Under the pieces are notes generated by a model. It ran no database searches, was not told where the DNA came from, and saw nothing but the letters and a program-made list of their open reading frames with translations. The position numbers and the translations under genes were made by a program. Positions 45,136 to 53,146 of a stretch of 64,000 nucleotides of DNA are shown piece by piece. This DNA comes from Roseicyclus sp. (lineage in GTDB: Bacteria; Pseudomonadota; Alphaproteobacteria; Rhodobacterales; Rhodobacteraceae). The stretch covers positions 1 to 64,000 of the forward strand of contig NZ_JAGYJN010000006.1 of assembly GCF_018402035.1 (NCBI RefSeq). The letters run 5' to 3'. The first letter of the stretch is position 1. Each line of letters opens with the position of its first letter.

Positions 45136-45978
45136 TTAATACGAAGGTGGTCTTGCTATGCTGTTTGAGACGCCCTCAATAATCTTTCCAAGGCGGCGCA
45201 TTTTCAGGTCATGATCATAGCAGCAATGTAGAAGCCAAATCCGCTTCCACAAATCGCTTTCTGCGGGCATCCACTCGACAGACAGGCCAAGACCCTGCGC
45301 CTCTGAAAAGTCGATCACGGCCCCATGGGAGTTGTATGTGTCGGACGAAGATATTTTTCCAATAACTTCAGACACTTTATCGGGTTTTGCGCTGCTCAGC
45401 ATCCCTTGAGATAGTATCTTCTCCGCGAGTTGTATCATCCGAGCAACGGCCGATTGCGCAAGGGATCTAATTACAGGTTGTTGTGTCTCGTCGTCAGCAA
45501 TGAACTGACACGGGACAGCACCTATGTTTGGCAAGACAAACTGAGGATCAATTGGACCCAGTTCAGAGTTTACTCCCAAAAGGATTTTTTCTGACGACAT
45601 CGCAATCACCGTTCCACCTGACTTCGCCAAGCTAGGAACAATGACACGGTATGAAGCAACGCGCGACTTAAGCACAGTTACGAACTTTTCTACCGCATCA
45701 ACCGACCCACCTGGGGTCTGAATGATGAGGTCTATGGTATTTCCTGTTAGTCCATCGATTACTTCAGAAAGATCATCGGGATCTGAGTGGTTTATGGCCT
45801 CAGATAAACTCGCGAAGTACACTACCAACTCCCGACCGGTCTGCTCTTCAATGTCACTGATCAGCAACTGTCTGAGGTATCGGTCCTTTTCCTTCGCCCA
45901 GAACTTAGAAGATTGCGAAGGTAGTTCGTTCGTTCTCGGAAACTGGTTGCTCAGCCGTTTTCTTGGGCTCTTGGACAT
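45136..45978 (-). CDS. ClpP-like serine protease of the SDH_sah family
   Basis: 280-residue protein of the 'serine dehydrogenase proteinase' family (PF01972), a ClpP/SppA-crotonase-fold hydrolase. The core begins FWAKEKDRYLRQLLISDIEE. IIQTPGGSVDAVEKFV holds the oxyanion Gly pair, the likely nucleophile Ser120 is in SLAKSGGTVIAMSS, and LGPIDPQF follows as in relatives. It lacks an N-terminal membrane helix. The GC content is visibly lower than in neighbours, pointing to recent transfer. ATG 45978 is one possible start; the upstream small frame overlaps it by 74 bp. Confidence 0.8.
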   Translation of the reverse strand: MSKSPRKRLSNQFPRTNELPSQSSKFWAKEKDRYLRQLLISDIEEQTGRELVVYFASLSEAINHSDPDDLSEVIDGLTGNTIDLIIQTPGGSVDAVEKFVTVLKSRVASYRVIVPSLAKSGGTVIAMSSEKILLGVNSELGPIDPQFVLPNIGAVPCQFIADDETQQPVIRSLAQSAVARMIQLAEKILSQGMLSSAKPDKVSEVIGKISSSDTYNSHGAVIDFSEAQGLGLSVEWMPAESDLWKRIWLLHCCYDHDLKMRRLGKIIEGVSNSIARPPSY

Positions 45979-46126
45979 ACAAAAAACCTGATCTTTCCGC
46001 TTCAAACAAAAACGATGAGTCAAGCGCATCAAGGTACTCACCACCACTCACGAGCGGCCGGCTACGAGTAAGACGATCATCTTTCTGGCGCTCAGGCAAC
46101 TGCGCTGGTCTACCGATGAAGTACAT
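45905..46126 (-). CDS. Small hypothetical protein upstream of the SDH_sah protease
   Basis: 73-residue frame from ATG 46126, same strand as the protease gene and overlapping its start in another frame. The sequence is hydrophilic (YFIGRPAQLPERQKDDRLTRSR…LFEAERSGFLYVQEPKKTAEQ). GTGGGGAT lies about 6-10 nt ahead of the ATG. If real it would be translationally linked to the protease. If the protease starts further downstream the conflict disappears. No family is recognised. Confidence 0.35.
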   Translation of the reverse strand: MYFIGRPAQLPERQKDDRLTRSRPLVSGGEYLDALDSSFLFEAERSGFLYVQEPKKTAEQPVSENERTTFAIF

Positions 46127-46362
46127 GTTGCGATCCCCACTTTACTGACGGCCACTGCATTATTGTGCATTGACTCTTAACAGAATCTGATTCGCAGGTC
46201 GATTCCTTACACGGACAGTGTGGTTCTCTGATGGGTAAATGCAAGCCACTAAGAGGGTGACACGACGTCTCGCGCTGTTTTTTGCCAAGAGGAGCACTCG
46301 CAGACCGGCCGCAACCCACCGCACCCCACCCCCGCCGCGCCGCATGGTGGGTTTCACCCACC

Positions 46363-46647
46363 CTACATCCCTACATCCATGCTCTGGTGCAACACCCGCA
46401 CCACCGTCACCGCCGCTGCATCCTCGCGGAAAAACACCACATGGCTGCCCACCAACGCCCGCCGCAGCCCCGGCCCGACCTCCTCCGCGCGGCGGGAGGC
46501 GGTGGCGCCTGTCGTGAGGCCGATCATCCGCGTATCGATTTCATCAAGATATTTGTCGGCCTGCGCCTCGCCCCATGTCTGGAACGTGTAGATCCAGATG
46601 CCGCGCAAATCTGCTTCGGCATCAGGCGAGACATCGAGCCGTTTCAC
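46363..46647 (-). CDS. parE: ParE-type toxin of a type II toxin-antitoxin system
   Basis: 94-residue RelE/ParE-fold protein (VKRLDVSPDAEADLRGIWIYTFQTWGEAQADKYLDEID…), the family that poisons gyrase or cleaves mRNA. The conserved R-x-x-x-x-x-VFF pattern is seen in LRRALVGSHVVFFRED. GTG 46647 overlaps the parD stop (GTGA), so toxin translation depends on antitoxin translation. The longer frame runs back into parD and is ignored. Confidence 0.88.
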   Translation of the reverse strand: MKRLDVSPDAEADLRGIWIYTFQTWGEAQADKYLDEIDTRMIGLTTGATASRRAEEVGPGLRRALVGSHVVFFREDAAAVTVVRVLHQSMDVGM

Positions 46648-46901
46648 GACGCCTCGCGCTTGCGATATCCTGCGATCCACTCCGCACGGCGCGCGGACCA
46701 ATCCCATTCCCGCCCCGGCCCGCTCGCCTCCCCCTCCGCAATCAACTCCTTAAGCCGCGCGAGCTTCGCCTCTTCCTCTTCCAACAGGCGCAAGCCCGCC
46801 CGCACCACCTCGCTGGCCGAGCCATAGCGCCCTTCGCGCACCTTCTCTTCGATGAAATCGCTGAAGTGTTCCCCAAGGGACACCGATGTATTGCGCGCCA
46901 T
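46644..46901 (-). CDS. parD: ParD-type antitoxin (ribbon-helix-helix)
   Basis: 85-residue antitoxin. The N-terminal RHH DNA-binding domain (ARNTSVSLGEHFSDFIEEKVREGRYGSASEVVRAGLRLLEE) is followed by a charged helical tail that wraps the toxin (WDWSARRAEWIAGYRKREAS). ATG 46901 gives the standard start. A palindrome TACCAA-TAT-TTGGTA at 46923-46937, directly upstream, is the likely autoregulatory operator. It forms an operon with parE. Confidence 0.9.
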   Translation of the reverse strand: MARNTSVSLGEHFSDFIEEKVREGRYGSASEVVRAGLRLLEEEEAKLARLKELIAEGEASGPGREWDWSARRAEWIAGYRKREAS

Positions 46902-46922
46902 GATCGCCTCCAAATCCTGATG

Positions 46923-46937
46923 TACCAATATTTGGTA
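46923..46937. promoter_or_regulatory. Candidate ParD operator
   Basis: Perfect 6-bp arms TACCAA/TTGGTA around TAT, 22 bp ahead of the parD start, where an RHH antitoxin would bind to repress its operon. Confidence 0.5.
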
Positions 46938-46956
46938 TCACCGGGCCGCCTGTCAA

Positions 46957-47376
46957 TCACTCCTCGACCTTCCCCCGCCCCGCCTTCACCTCGCCCCGCA
47001 CCTTCTTCTCCTTGATGCGCCGTTCGACCGATCCCTTGGTGGGCCGGGTCGGGCGGCGGGGTTTCGGCACCACCAGCGCCGCGCGGATCAGTTCCACCAA
47101 CCGCTCCCGCGCGATCTCGCGGTTTTGGGCTTGGCTGCGCGTCTCCTCCACTTGGATGACCAGCGCGCCCTCCTTGGTCCAGCGCCGCCCCGCCAGCCGT
47201 TCCAGCCGCCGCTTCACCGGGTCGGGCAGGTTCGGGGAGCGCGCCGCCTCGAACCGCAGTTCCACCGCTGTTGAGACCTTGTTCACATTCTGCCCGCCGG
47301 GGCCGGAGGCGCGGACAAATTGCTCGGTCAGCTCCCAATCGGCGATGGTGATGCGGTCATTGATCGTCAGGGGCAT
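46957..47376 (-). CDS. arfB: Peptidyl-tRNA hydrolase ArfB (class I release-factor-like)
   Basis: 139-residue rescue factor (YaeJ/ICT1 type) that frees stalled ribosomes lacking a stop codon. The catalytic GGQ is in RASGPGGQNVNKVSTAVELRF. The basic C-terminal tail that enters the empty mRNA channel is clear (RRPTRPTKGSVERRIKEKKVRGEV). ATG 47376 gives the short form; longer frames have no family support. With smpB at 51 kb it gives two rescue routes in one window. Confidence 0.93.
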   Translation of the reverse strand: MPLTINDRITIADWELTEQFVRASGPGGQNVNKVSTAVELRFEAARSPNLPDPVKRRLERLAGRRWTKEGALVIQVEETRSQAQNREIARERLVELIRAALVVPKPRRPTRPTKGSVERRIKEKKVRGEVKAGRGKVEE

Positions 47377-47442
47377 GGGGGCCACGCATATGTACGGGGT
47401 GTGTACGCCCTGTGTACGCCCTGTGACCGGCCGCGCCCAACG

Positions 47443-47470
47443 AAAAAGGGCCGCCTTGCGACGACCCTTT
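47443..47470 (-). terminator. Rho-independent terminator of the small leader transcript
   Basis: On the minus strand AAAGGGTCGTC-GCAA-GGCGGCCCTTT forms an 11-bp stem with G-T pairs and a tetraloop, followed by TTCG. It ends a transcript that would start near 47.65 kb. Confidence 0.8.
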
Positions 47471-47540
47471 CGAGAAATCAGGAGGTGGATATCGGTTAGG
47501 AAATCCCACCTGGGAGGGGCGAAAACCCCCAAGGGCTGCC

Positions 47541-47597
47541 TTAGAGGCGCACCTCCCAAGCTGTCCCGTTATCTTTCTCCAATGCTTCTCTGATCAC
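47541..47597 (-). CDS. 18-residue leader-type peptide with extreme Shine-Dalgarno sequence
   Basis: GTG 47597 to TAA 47541-47543 encodes an 18-residue peptide (IREALEKDNGTAWEVRL after the initiator). The bases just upstream on the minus strand, AAGGAGGTGATCCA (47598-47611), are complementary to the whole 3' end of 16S rRNA, with the AGGAGG core 7 nt from the GTG. A downstream segment CACCTCCT (complement of 47480-47487) can pair with this SD, and a terminator follows. It may be a small regulatory RNA that also encodes a peptide. No family is assigned. Confidence 0.55.
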   Translation of the reverse strand: MIREALEKDNGTAWEVRL

Positions 47598-47667
47598 TGG
47601 ATCACCTCCTTTCAATGGGTTGCCGTTATCCACAGCCTGCCACAGATTTTGCGGTTGTCAAAACCTT

Positions 47668-48291
47668 TTATACTACCTGTGCCATGATTTTGCGGGTGAT
47701 GATCCGGAAGGGGATCAGCGCCAATAGCGCGATGCCCATCTTCACCCCCCAATCGGCCACGGCCAGGGACACCCAAAGCGGCGCGTTTGGCCCTGCGCCC
47801 AAGATCGGCAAAACCTCGCCCGCCCAAGACACATCATTGCCCGGCTCAAGAAAGCTCAGCGCGCCCGAGAAGGCGATGGTGAAAAACAGCGCCGTATCGA
47901 CAGAAGAGCCAATAATGCTCGACAAAACAGGCGCTTGCCACCACCCACCATTCCGCAGCCGGTCGAAAATCGCCACATCAAGCAGCTGCGCCGTCAAGAA
48001 CGCGATCCCCGATCCCACGGCGATCCGCAGTGTAACCAATGGCCCGAATTCGCCCATGATCTGCGTCCCGATCAGCGAACAGGCGACCCCGACCAAAAAG
48101 CCCGCGAAAACAACGCGCCGCGCGGCTTGCACGCCATAAACCCGGTTCATGATATCGGTGATCAGAAAGGCGAGCGGATAGGTAAACGCCCCCCAAGTCA
48201 GCCAGTTCCCGAACAGGAACTGCACAAGGATATTTGAGGCCACAACAACGGTAGCCATCGCCAGTATACCCGGCAAGTACTTTGAATTCAT
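47668..48291 (-). CDS. Queuosine precursor transporter (YhhQ family)
   Basis: 207-residue inner-membrane protein of the YhhQ (DUF165, QPTR) family, which imports preQ0/preQ1 for queuosine tRNA modification. About six hydrophobic helices are visible, with family blocks TYPLAFLITDIMNRVYG, FLTAQLLDVAIFDRLR and SSVDTALFFTIAF. ATG 48291 (MNSKYLPGILAMATVV) is the natural start; the 16-residue extension is polar. No preQ1 riboswitch was recognised in its leader. It is divergent from nothing and follows the aminotransferase on the same strand. Confidence 0.88.
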   Translation of the reverse strand: MNSKYLPGILAMATVVVASNILVQFLFGNWLTWGAFTYPLAFLITDIMNRVYGVQAARRVVFAGFLVGVACSLIGTQIMGEFGPLVTLRIAVGSGIAFLTAQLLDVAIFDRLRNGGWWQAPVLSSIIGSSVDTALFFTIAFSGALSFLEPGNDVSWAGEVLPILGAGPNAPLWVSLAVADWGVKMGIALLALIPFRIITRKIMAQVV

Positions 48292-48372
48292 GATATATTC
48301 CGTTTTGACAAGGTAGTCGGAGACTTGGCCCGCGACCATCGCGGACGGCGCCTGTTATACCTCATCGCGCGG

Positions 48373-49548
48373 TCAGGCAAGCACCTCGGCCAATGCCTGC
48401 GCGACACGCGGGATGGTGTCAGGCGTCAGCCCCGCAACATTCATCCGCCCATCACCCACCAGATAGATGCCATGGACCTCGCGCAAGCGATCTACCTGCG
48501 TGGACGTCGCCCCAATGAGCGAAAACATCCCCCGATGCGCGGCCAGAAAACCGAACCGATCCGATCCTGTTTCTTCCCGCAACGCCTCGGCCAATGCGCG
48601 GCGATTGCCTTCCATCGTGCGGCGCATCCCGTCCAACTCGCCCCGCCACAGCGCGCCAAGTGTCTCATCCCCAAGGATTTCTTGCACCACGCGCGCGCCG
48701 TGATCGGGGGGAAAAGCAAAGTTCTGTCGGTTCATGCCCGCCAGAACCCCCTCAGCCGCGGCTTTGCCCGTGGTGACGATCAAGACCGCGCCGACGCGTT
48801 CGCGGTAAAGCCCGAAATTCTTGGAACAACTGGCCGCAATCAGCACCTCGGGCAGGGTGGCCGCCAACAGCCGCACGCCGGCGGCATCCTCTTCCAGCCC
48901 CAGACCAAAGCCCTGATAGGCCATGTCGACAAAGGGAATTGCGCCTGTGCGCGCACAAAGCGCCGCGACCTCCTGCCAATCATCGAGCAACAGATCGGCC
49001 CCGGTCGGGTTGTGGCAACAGCCGTGCAGCAAGATCAGATCGCCGCGCCCCACCCGCGCCAGATCGGCCATCATGCCCGTCCGGTCGATGCCACCCGTCG
49101 CCGCATCATAATAGCGATAGCTTTGCCGCTTTTGCCCGAGATGGTCGATGATTGCGGGATGGTTCGGCCATGTTGGATCGCTAATCCAGACCGTGGCAGA
49201 GGGCGCAAGCCGATGCACGGTCTCCAGCACTTGCCGCACCGCGCCTGTGCCGCCGGGCGTGCCCGCTCCTGCTACCCGGTCCGCTGGAACACTCTGGCCA
49301 AGGATCAGATGCCGCATCGCGTCCAGATAGCCAAGATCACCGCGTAGCCCGACATAGGATTTGCTATCTTGCGCCGTCCAAATCCGCTCTTCGGCCTGTT
49401 TCACGGCCGCCATCACAGGGGTTTTGCCCTCGGGCGAGCGATAAACACCCACGCCCAGATCGACCTTACCCGTGCGCGTATCCGCGGCAAACATGCCCAT
49501 CAAGCGGATGATCTTGTCGGGTTCGGGCGGCGTGACGGTTTCGAACAT
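48373..49548 (-). CDS. Aromatic-amino-acid / aspartate aminotransferase (class I)
   Basis: 391-residue PLP-dependent fold-type I transaminase of the AspC/TyrB Iα group. Family blocks are VDLGVGVYRSPEGKTPVM, YVGLRGDLGYLDAM, ISDPTWPNHPAII, LLHGCCHNPTGADL (Asn/Pro/Thr) and the PLP Lys in IAASCSKNFGLYRERVG. An Arg near the C-terminus (VGDGRMNVAGL) binds the substrate carboxylate. Substrate range between Asp and aromatic amino acids cannot be told from sequence. It precedes the YhhQ-type gene on the same strand. Confidence 0.92.
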   Translation of the reverse strand: MFETVTPPEPDKIIRLMGMFAADTRTGKVDLGVGVYRSPEGKTPVMAAVKQAEERIWTAQDSKSYVGLRGDLGYLDAMRHLILGQSVPADRVAGAGTPGGTGAVRQVLETVHRLAPSATVWISDPTWPNHPAIIDHLGQKRQSYRYYDAATGGIDRTGMMADLARVGRGDLILLHGCCHNPTGADLLLDDWQEVAALCARTGAIPFVDMAYQGFGLGLEEDAAGVRLLAATLPEVLIAASCSKNFGLYRERVGAVLIVTTGKAAAEGVLAGMNRQNFAFPPDHGARVVQEILGDETLGALWRGELDGMRRTMEGNRRALAEALREETGSDRFGFLAAHRGMFSLIGATSTQVDRLREVHGIYLVGDGRMNVAGLTPDTIPRVAQALAEVLA

Positions 49549-49560
49549 CCCTTGTTTCCT

Positions 49561-50127
49561 TTAGCCAAATTGCGCCGGATCGCGGTCATGCACCAAAACG
49601 CGCCGCCGATCCTCATAGGAAACGGGGGCAAACCCCAATCTCTGATAAAGCGCCAGCGCGCGCGGATGATCGAGCGTGCAGGTGTTGACCGTCATCCGTT
49701 CGACCCCTTCCCGTGCCCAACCGGTCAGGATCGACGTCTGGAGCAGGGCCTTGCCCCAGCCTTTGCCCACGGCTTGCGGCACCAGCCCGAAATAGGCCAG
49801 ATCGCAAACGCCCGCCTCGCGCCAATCCAGCATGAAAAACCCCTGTGGCCAGCCATGGCCCATCGCGGTCCAGATCACCACATCGGGATCACGGACAAAC
49901 CCCTGAAGCGCGGCTGGGTCATCTTCGGCCTGCACGAAGCGATCTTGCCATTCGTAATCGCGACCGACCGCATCATAGAGCGACAAGAAATACCACACCG
50001 GCGGGTCGATGGCGCGCTCAAGACGAATATGCTCAGGCAAGCGCGGCGCCGCCCAATCGGGGCGTTTGCTCATCTCCAGATAGGTCACGCGAAAGGTGAC
50101 CTCGGTCCCGGCGGGGATCAAGCTCAT
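49561..50127 (-). CDS. GNAT-family N-acetyltransferase
   Basis: 188-residue acetyltransferase. The acetyl-CoA loop is QAVGKGWGKALLQTSI (Q-x-x-G-x-G), with TVNTCTLDHPRALALYQRLGFAPVSYE as the C-terminal half. The N-terminal part (YFLSLYDAVGRDYEWQDRF) matches a roseobacter subgroup. ATG 50127 overlaps the stop of sseA (ATGA), so both are in one unit, which continues into the aminotransferase after 12 bp. The substrate is unknown. Confidence 0.82.
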   Translation of the reverse strand: MSLIPAGTEVTFRVTYLEMSKRPDWAAPRLPEHIRLERAIDPPVWYFLSLYDAVGRDYEWQDRFVQAEDDPAALQGFVRDPDVVIWTAMGHGWPQGFFMLDWREAGVCDLAYFGLVPQAVGKGWGKALLQTSILTGWAREGVERMTVNTCTLDHPRALALYQRLGFAPVSYEDRRRVLVHDRDPAQFG

Positions 50128-50975
50128 CCCTTGGCGACCTGCAACTGTTCGAACTGGCCCCATTCGGTCCAAGACCCGTCATAAAGCGCGACATCCGCAT
50201 TGCCGAGCCGCGTTAGCGCCAGCATCACGATGGCCGCCGTCACGCCCGAGCCGCAGGTGGTGATCGTACGCCGGTTCACATCGACATCGGCGGCGGCAAA
50301 GATTGCGCGTAACTCATCAAGCCCCCTCATCGTCCCATCGGCATTCAGCAGGCTTGCGTAATGCACATTCTTCGATCCGGGGATGTGACCAGCGCGCAGG
50401 CCCGCGCGCGGCTCGGGCGCGTCACCGCGAAACCTTGCGGCGGCGCGGGCATCCACGATCTGCCAATCCCCGAGTTTCGCGGCGGCGGCGACTTGGGTCA
50501 CATCTTTCACCAAATGCGCTTGGCGTTGCACGGTCATGTGACGGTCGCGGATGATGGGCTCCATATCCTCGACTGGGCGTCCTTCGGCCTTCCATTTCGG
50601 AAAGCCGCCATCCAGCACGGCGATATCGGTCTTGCCCATCAGGCGGAAATTCCACCACACGCGCGCCGCCGAAAACAGGCCAGCGCCGTCATAGACCACC
50701 ACCTGATGGCCATCGCCCACGCCCAAGGCGCGCAACCGGCTCATGAATTTCTCGGGCGGGGCCGCCATATGCGGCAGCGCGCTGCGCGCATCGGCAATCT
50801 CGTTGATGTCGAAGTAGCGCGCGCCGGGGATATGTGCGGCGGCATATTCCGCGCGCCCATCGCGCCCCGCATCGGGCAGGTAGTAAGAGGCATCTAAGAT
50901 CCGCAGATCGGGATCATCTATATGCGCTGCAAGCCATGCGGTCGAAACCAGTGTTTTGGGGTCGTCTGTCGCCAT
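50124..50975 (-). CDS. sseA: 3-mercaptopyruvate sulfurtransferase
   Basis: 283-residue tandem rhodanese protein. The first (inactive) domain has LVSTAWLAAHIDDPDLRILDASYYLP, the second carries the active loop TTCGSGVTAAIV with catalytic Cys (CGSGVTA distinguishes MST from rhodanese CRxGxR). It transfers sulfur from mercaptopyruvate to thiols or cyanide. ATG 50975 is chosen; the longer frame reads through a repeat element at 51066-51102 and gives no homology. Confidence 0.92.
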   Translation of the reverse strand: MATDDPKTLVSTAWLAAHIDDPDLRILDASYYLPDAGRDGRAEYAAAHIPGARYFDINEIADARSALPHMAAPPEKFMSRLRALGVGDGHQVVVYDGAGLFSAARVWWNFRLMGKTDIAVLDGGFPKWKAEGRPVEDMEPIIRDRHMTVQRQAHLVKDVTQVAAAAKLGDWQIVDARAAARFRGDAPEPRAGLRAGHIPGSKNVHYASLLNADGTMRGLDELRAIFAAADVDVNRRTITTCGSGVTAAIVMLALTRLGNADVALYDGSWTEWGQFEQLQVAKG

Positions 50976-51065
50976 CGGGGCCTCCGGGGCATTGGCCGTC
51001 GTTCCGGGCACCAGCCCTACGTCGCCGCCGCTTGCAAGGCAAGCATCACTGCGCCAACCCATGCG

Positions 51066-51102
51066 CTTCTTCGTTTCATAAATATCCCCGCCGGAGGCCT
51101 CG
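51066..51102 (-). repeat. Rhodobacterales short repeat between smpB and sseA
   Basis: Minus-strand reading: CGAGGCCTCCGGCGGGGATATTTATGAAACGAAGAAG. Same plan as the copy at 41357-41407: a small palindrome (AGGCCT) then an ATATTT-(GG/AT)-(G)AAA(A)CGAAGAAG tail. Confidence 0.6.
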
Positions 51103-51155
51103 ACCGCCAGCCAAAGGCGCAGCAAGCACAATAGCGCGGTGCTCTCGCGACAGGC

Positions 51156-51629
51156 TCAATTCTGCTTCAAGAGTCGTTGCTTTTGCCGGTTCCAGTCGCG
51201 CTCGGCGCTGGTTTCGCGCTTGTCGGCCAGCTTCTTGCCTTTGGCGATGCCAAGCTTGAGCTTCACCAAGCCCTTGTCGTTGAAATACATCACGATCGGC
51301 ACCAGTGTCATGCCTTGGCGTTGGGTCGCGTTCCACATCCGCGACAGCTGGCGCTTGGTGGCCAGCATCTTGCGGCGGCGGCGCTCTTCATGGCCCCACG
51401 TCTTGGCCTGCGCATAAGGCGCGATGTAGCCATTCACCAGCCACAGCTCGCCATTCTCGACGGCAGCATAGCTTTCGGCGATATTGGCCGATCCTTGGCG
51501 GAGGCTTTTGACCTCCGAGCCTTGCAGAATGATGCCGACCTCAAGATCTTCCTCGATCGCGTAATCGAACCGCGCCCGCCGGTTTTCGGCGATGATCTTG
51601 TAGTTCTTATTGTCGTTATCCTTGGCCAT
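51156..51629 (-). CDS. smpB: SsrA-binding protein SmpB
   Basis: 157-residue partner of tmRNA in trans-translation. The OB-barrel has [31 protein letters not shown] and [21 protein letters not shown]. The C-terminal basic tail ([19 protein letters not shown]) inserts into the ribosome decoding centre. It begins 18 bp behind the trmO stop, in a dapA-trmO-smpB minus-strand run. The tmRNA gene itself was not seen in this window. Confidence 0.95.
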   Translation of the reverse strand: MAKDNDNKNYKIIAENRRARFDYAIEEDLEVGIILQGSEVKSLRQGSANIAESYAAVENGELWLVNGYIAPYAQAKTWGHEERRRRKMLATKRQLSRMWNATQRQGMTLVPIVMYFNDKGLVKLKLGIAKGKKLADKRETSAERDWNRQKQRLLKQN

Positions 51630-51647
51630 GGCTGCCGATATAGGCGC

Positions 51648-52130
51648 TCACGCCTCGGGCCGCCAGCCCGGTGGCACATCGACCGTGCCGATCCATGGTT
51701 TGATGTCGAGAAGGGGCGTGCCGTCATAGGCATCGGTCGCGTCGATCCCGATGATACCAGCCTCAAGATCAAGCGATGTGATGATGACTGTGCCCAAGGC
51801 AATCGGATTGGGCCGCACGGGCGAGCGCAGGGCGAATGTGCCGCGCGGCCCATTGCTATGTCCGGGCACCTGCACGATCAAATCGCGCACACCGCGATCA
51901 ACCCAGTAGAGAAGTTGGATCGCTTGGCCGACCTCTAGCCCCAAAAGACCAGCGGCATATCCCGGCAGTAATTCAATCCGCGCGGCTTGGCCCGTCTCGC
52001 GGGCTGCGCGCAGGTTCTTGGGCGCTGTGCCTTTGCCCCAAGGCGAACGGATATGGCCGATGAAACTCAGCCCCGCCGTGATCCGTTCGGCGGGGTCGAA
52101 GGGCAGGGCGATCTCGCCCTCGCGGCTCAC
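51648..52130 (-). CDS. trmO: tRNA (N6-threonylcarbamoyl-A37) N6-methyltransferase TrmO
   Basis: 160-residue single-sheeted beta-barrel (UPF0066, TsaA/YaeB) that N6-methylates t6A37 of tRNA-Thr(GGU) using SAM. Core blocks are [55 protein letters not shown] and [17 protein letters not shown]. It overlaps dapA by ATGA. Its action follows t6A synthesis, for which tsaD and tsaE are also present here. Confidence 0.9.
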   Translation of the reverse strand: MSREGEIALPFDPAERITAGLSFIGHIRSPWGKGTAPKNLRAARETGQAARIELLPGYAAGLLGLEVGQAIQLLYWVDRGVRDLIVQVPGHSNGPRGTFALRSPVRPNPIALGTVIITSLDLEAGIIGIDATDAYDGTPLLDIKPWIGTVDVPPGWRPEA

Positions 52131-52996
52131 AAGATGCCCGCGTGGCGCATTGCGGCTGCGATCTGGTCCTTGGTGGCATCCGACAGGCCGGTCAGCGGCA
52201 AGCGCACCTCTTCACGCGCGCGACCCAAGAGCGATAGGCCGTATTTCGCCCCGCAAACCCCCGGCTCGGCAAAGATCGCCTCGTGCAGCGGCATCAGCTT
52301 GTCCTGATAGGAAAGTGCTGCGCGGTAATCACCCGCAAGTGTCGCCTCCTGCATCTGGGCGCAAAGCTTGGGCGCGACATTGGCGGTCACGCTGATGCAG
52401 CCCACACCGCCTTGCGCGTTAAAGCCCACAGCCGTTGCATCTTCGCCCGACAACTGGATGAAATCCGCACCACAGGTGATGCGTTGCTTGGGAACGCGGC
52501 TCAGATCGCCGGTTGCGTCCTTCACGCCGACGATATTGGGCAGCTTGGCCAATTCGCCCATCGTGGCGGGCAGCATATCAACCACCGAACGGGGCGGGAT
52601 GTTGTAGATGATGATCGGGATACCGATCTCGTTCAGCGCCGCGAAATGCGCGATCAGCCCTTTTTGCGTGGGCTTGTTGTAATAGGGGGTCACCACCAAC
52701 GCGGCATTTGCACCGACGGTCTTGGCAAATTCGACAAAACGGATCGCCTCGACCGTGTTATTCGAGCCAGCACCTGCGATAACGGGAACGCGGCCTGCGG
52801 CGGTCGCAACCACGGCTGCGATCACGCGCTCATGTTCGTCATGGGTCAGCGTCGGGCTTTCGCCGGTCGTGCCAACCGGCACCAACCCGTGCGAGCCTTC
52901 GGCGATCTGCCATTCCACCAGCTGTTTGAGCGCGTCGAAATCCACCGCGCCGTTCGTGAACGGCGTGACCAAAGCGGGCATTGAGCCTTGGAACAT
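52127..52996 (-). CDS. dapA: 4-hydroxy-tetrahydrodipicolinate synthase
   Basis: 289-residue TIM-barrel aldolase, first committed step to diaminopimelate and lysine. Schiff-base Lys159 ([11 protein letters not shown]), Tyr131 (IIYNIPPRS) and the pyruvate-binding GTTGES (residues 42-47) are all present. ATG 52996 has AAGGA 8 nt upstream. The longer frame adds residues antisense to the transglycosylase leader. It heads dapA-trmO-smpB and is divergent from the lytic transglycosylase. Confidence 0.96.
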   Translation of the reverse strand: MFQGSMPALVTPFTNGAVDFDALKQLVEWQIAEGSHGLVPVGTTGESPTLTHDEHERVIAAVVATAAGRVPVIAGAGSNNTVEAIRFVEFAKTVGANAALVVTPYYNKPTQKGLIAHFAALNEIGIPIIIYNIPPRSVVDMLPATMGELAKLPNIVGVKDATGDLSRVPKQRITCGADFIQLSGEDATAVGFNAQGGVGCISVTANVAPKLCAQMQEATLAGDYRAALSYQDKLMPLHEAIFAEPGVCGAKYGLSLLGRAREEVRLPLTGLSDATKDQIAAAMRHAGIL

Positions 52997-53146
52997 GACA
53001 CGCATCCTTTTTGCTGTCGGTGCCGTGGCAACATGCCTCGGCGAATTTGGGCGGACACTAGCCTTGGCGCGCGAGAATGCCAAGTTCGTGTGTTGCCTCT
53101 GCCGCCATGTCGCATATCCTGTCCAAAAGAGCAGTGAGGGCAGATA

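Noticed and set aside
48292-48372. preQ1 riboswitch before the queuosine-precursor transporter
   Set aside because: The short leader shows no C-rich/A-rich preQ1 aptamer pattern.
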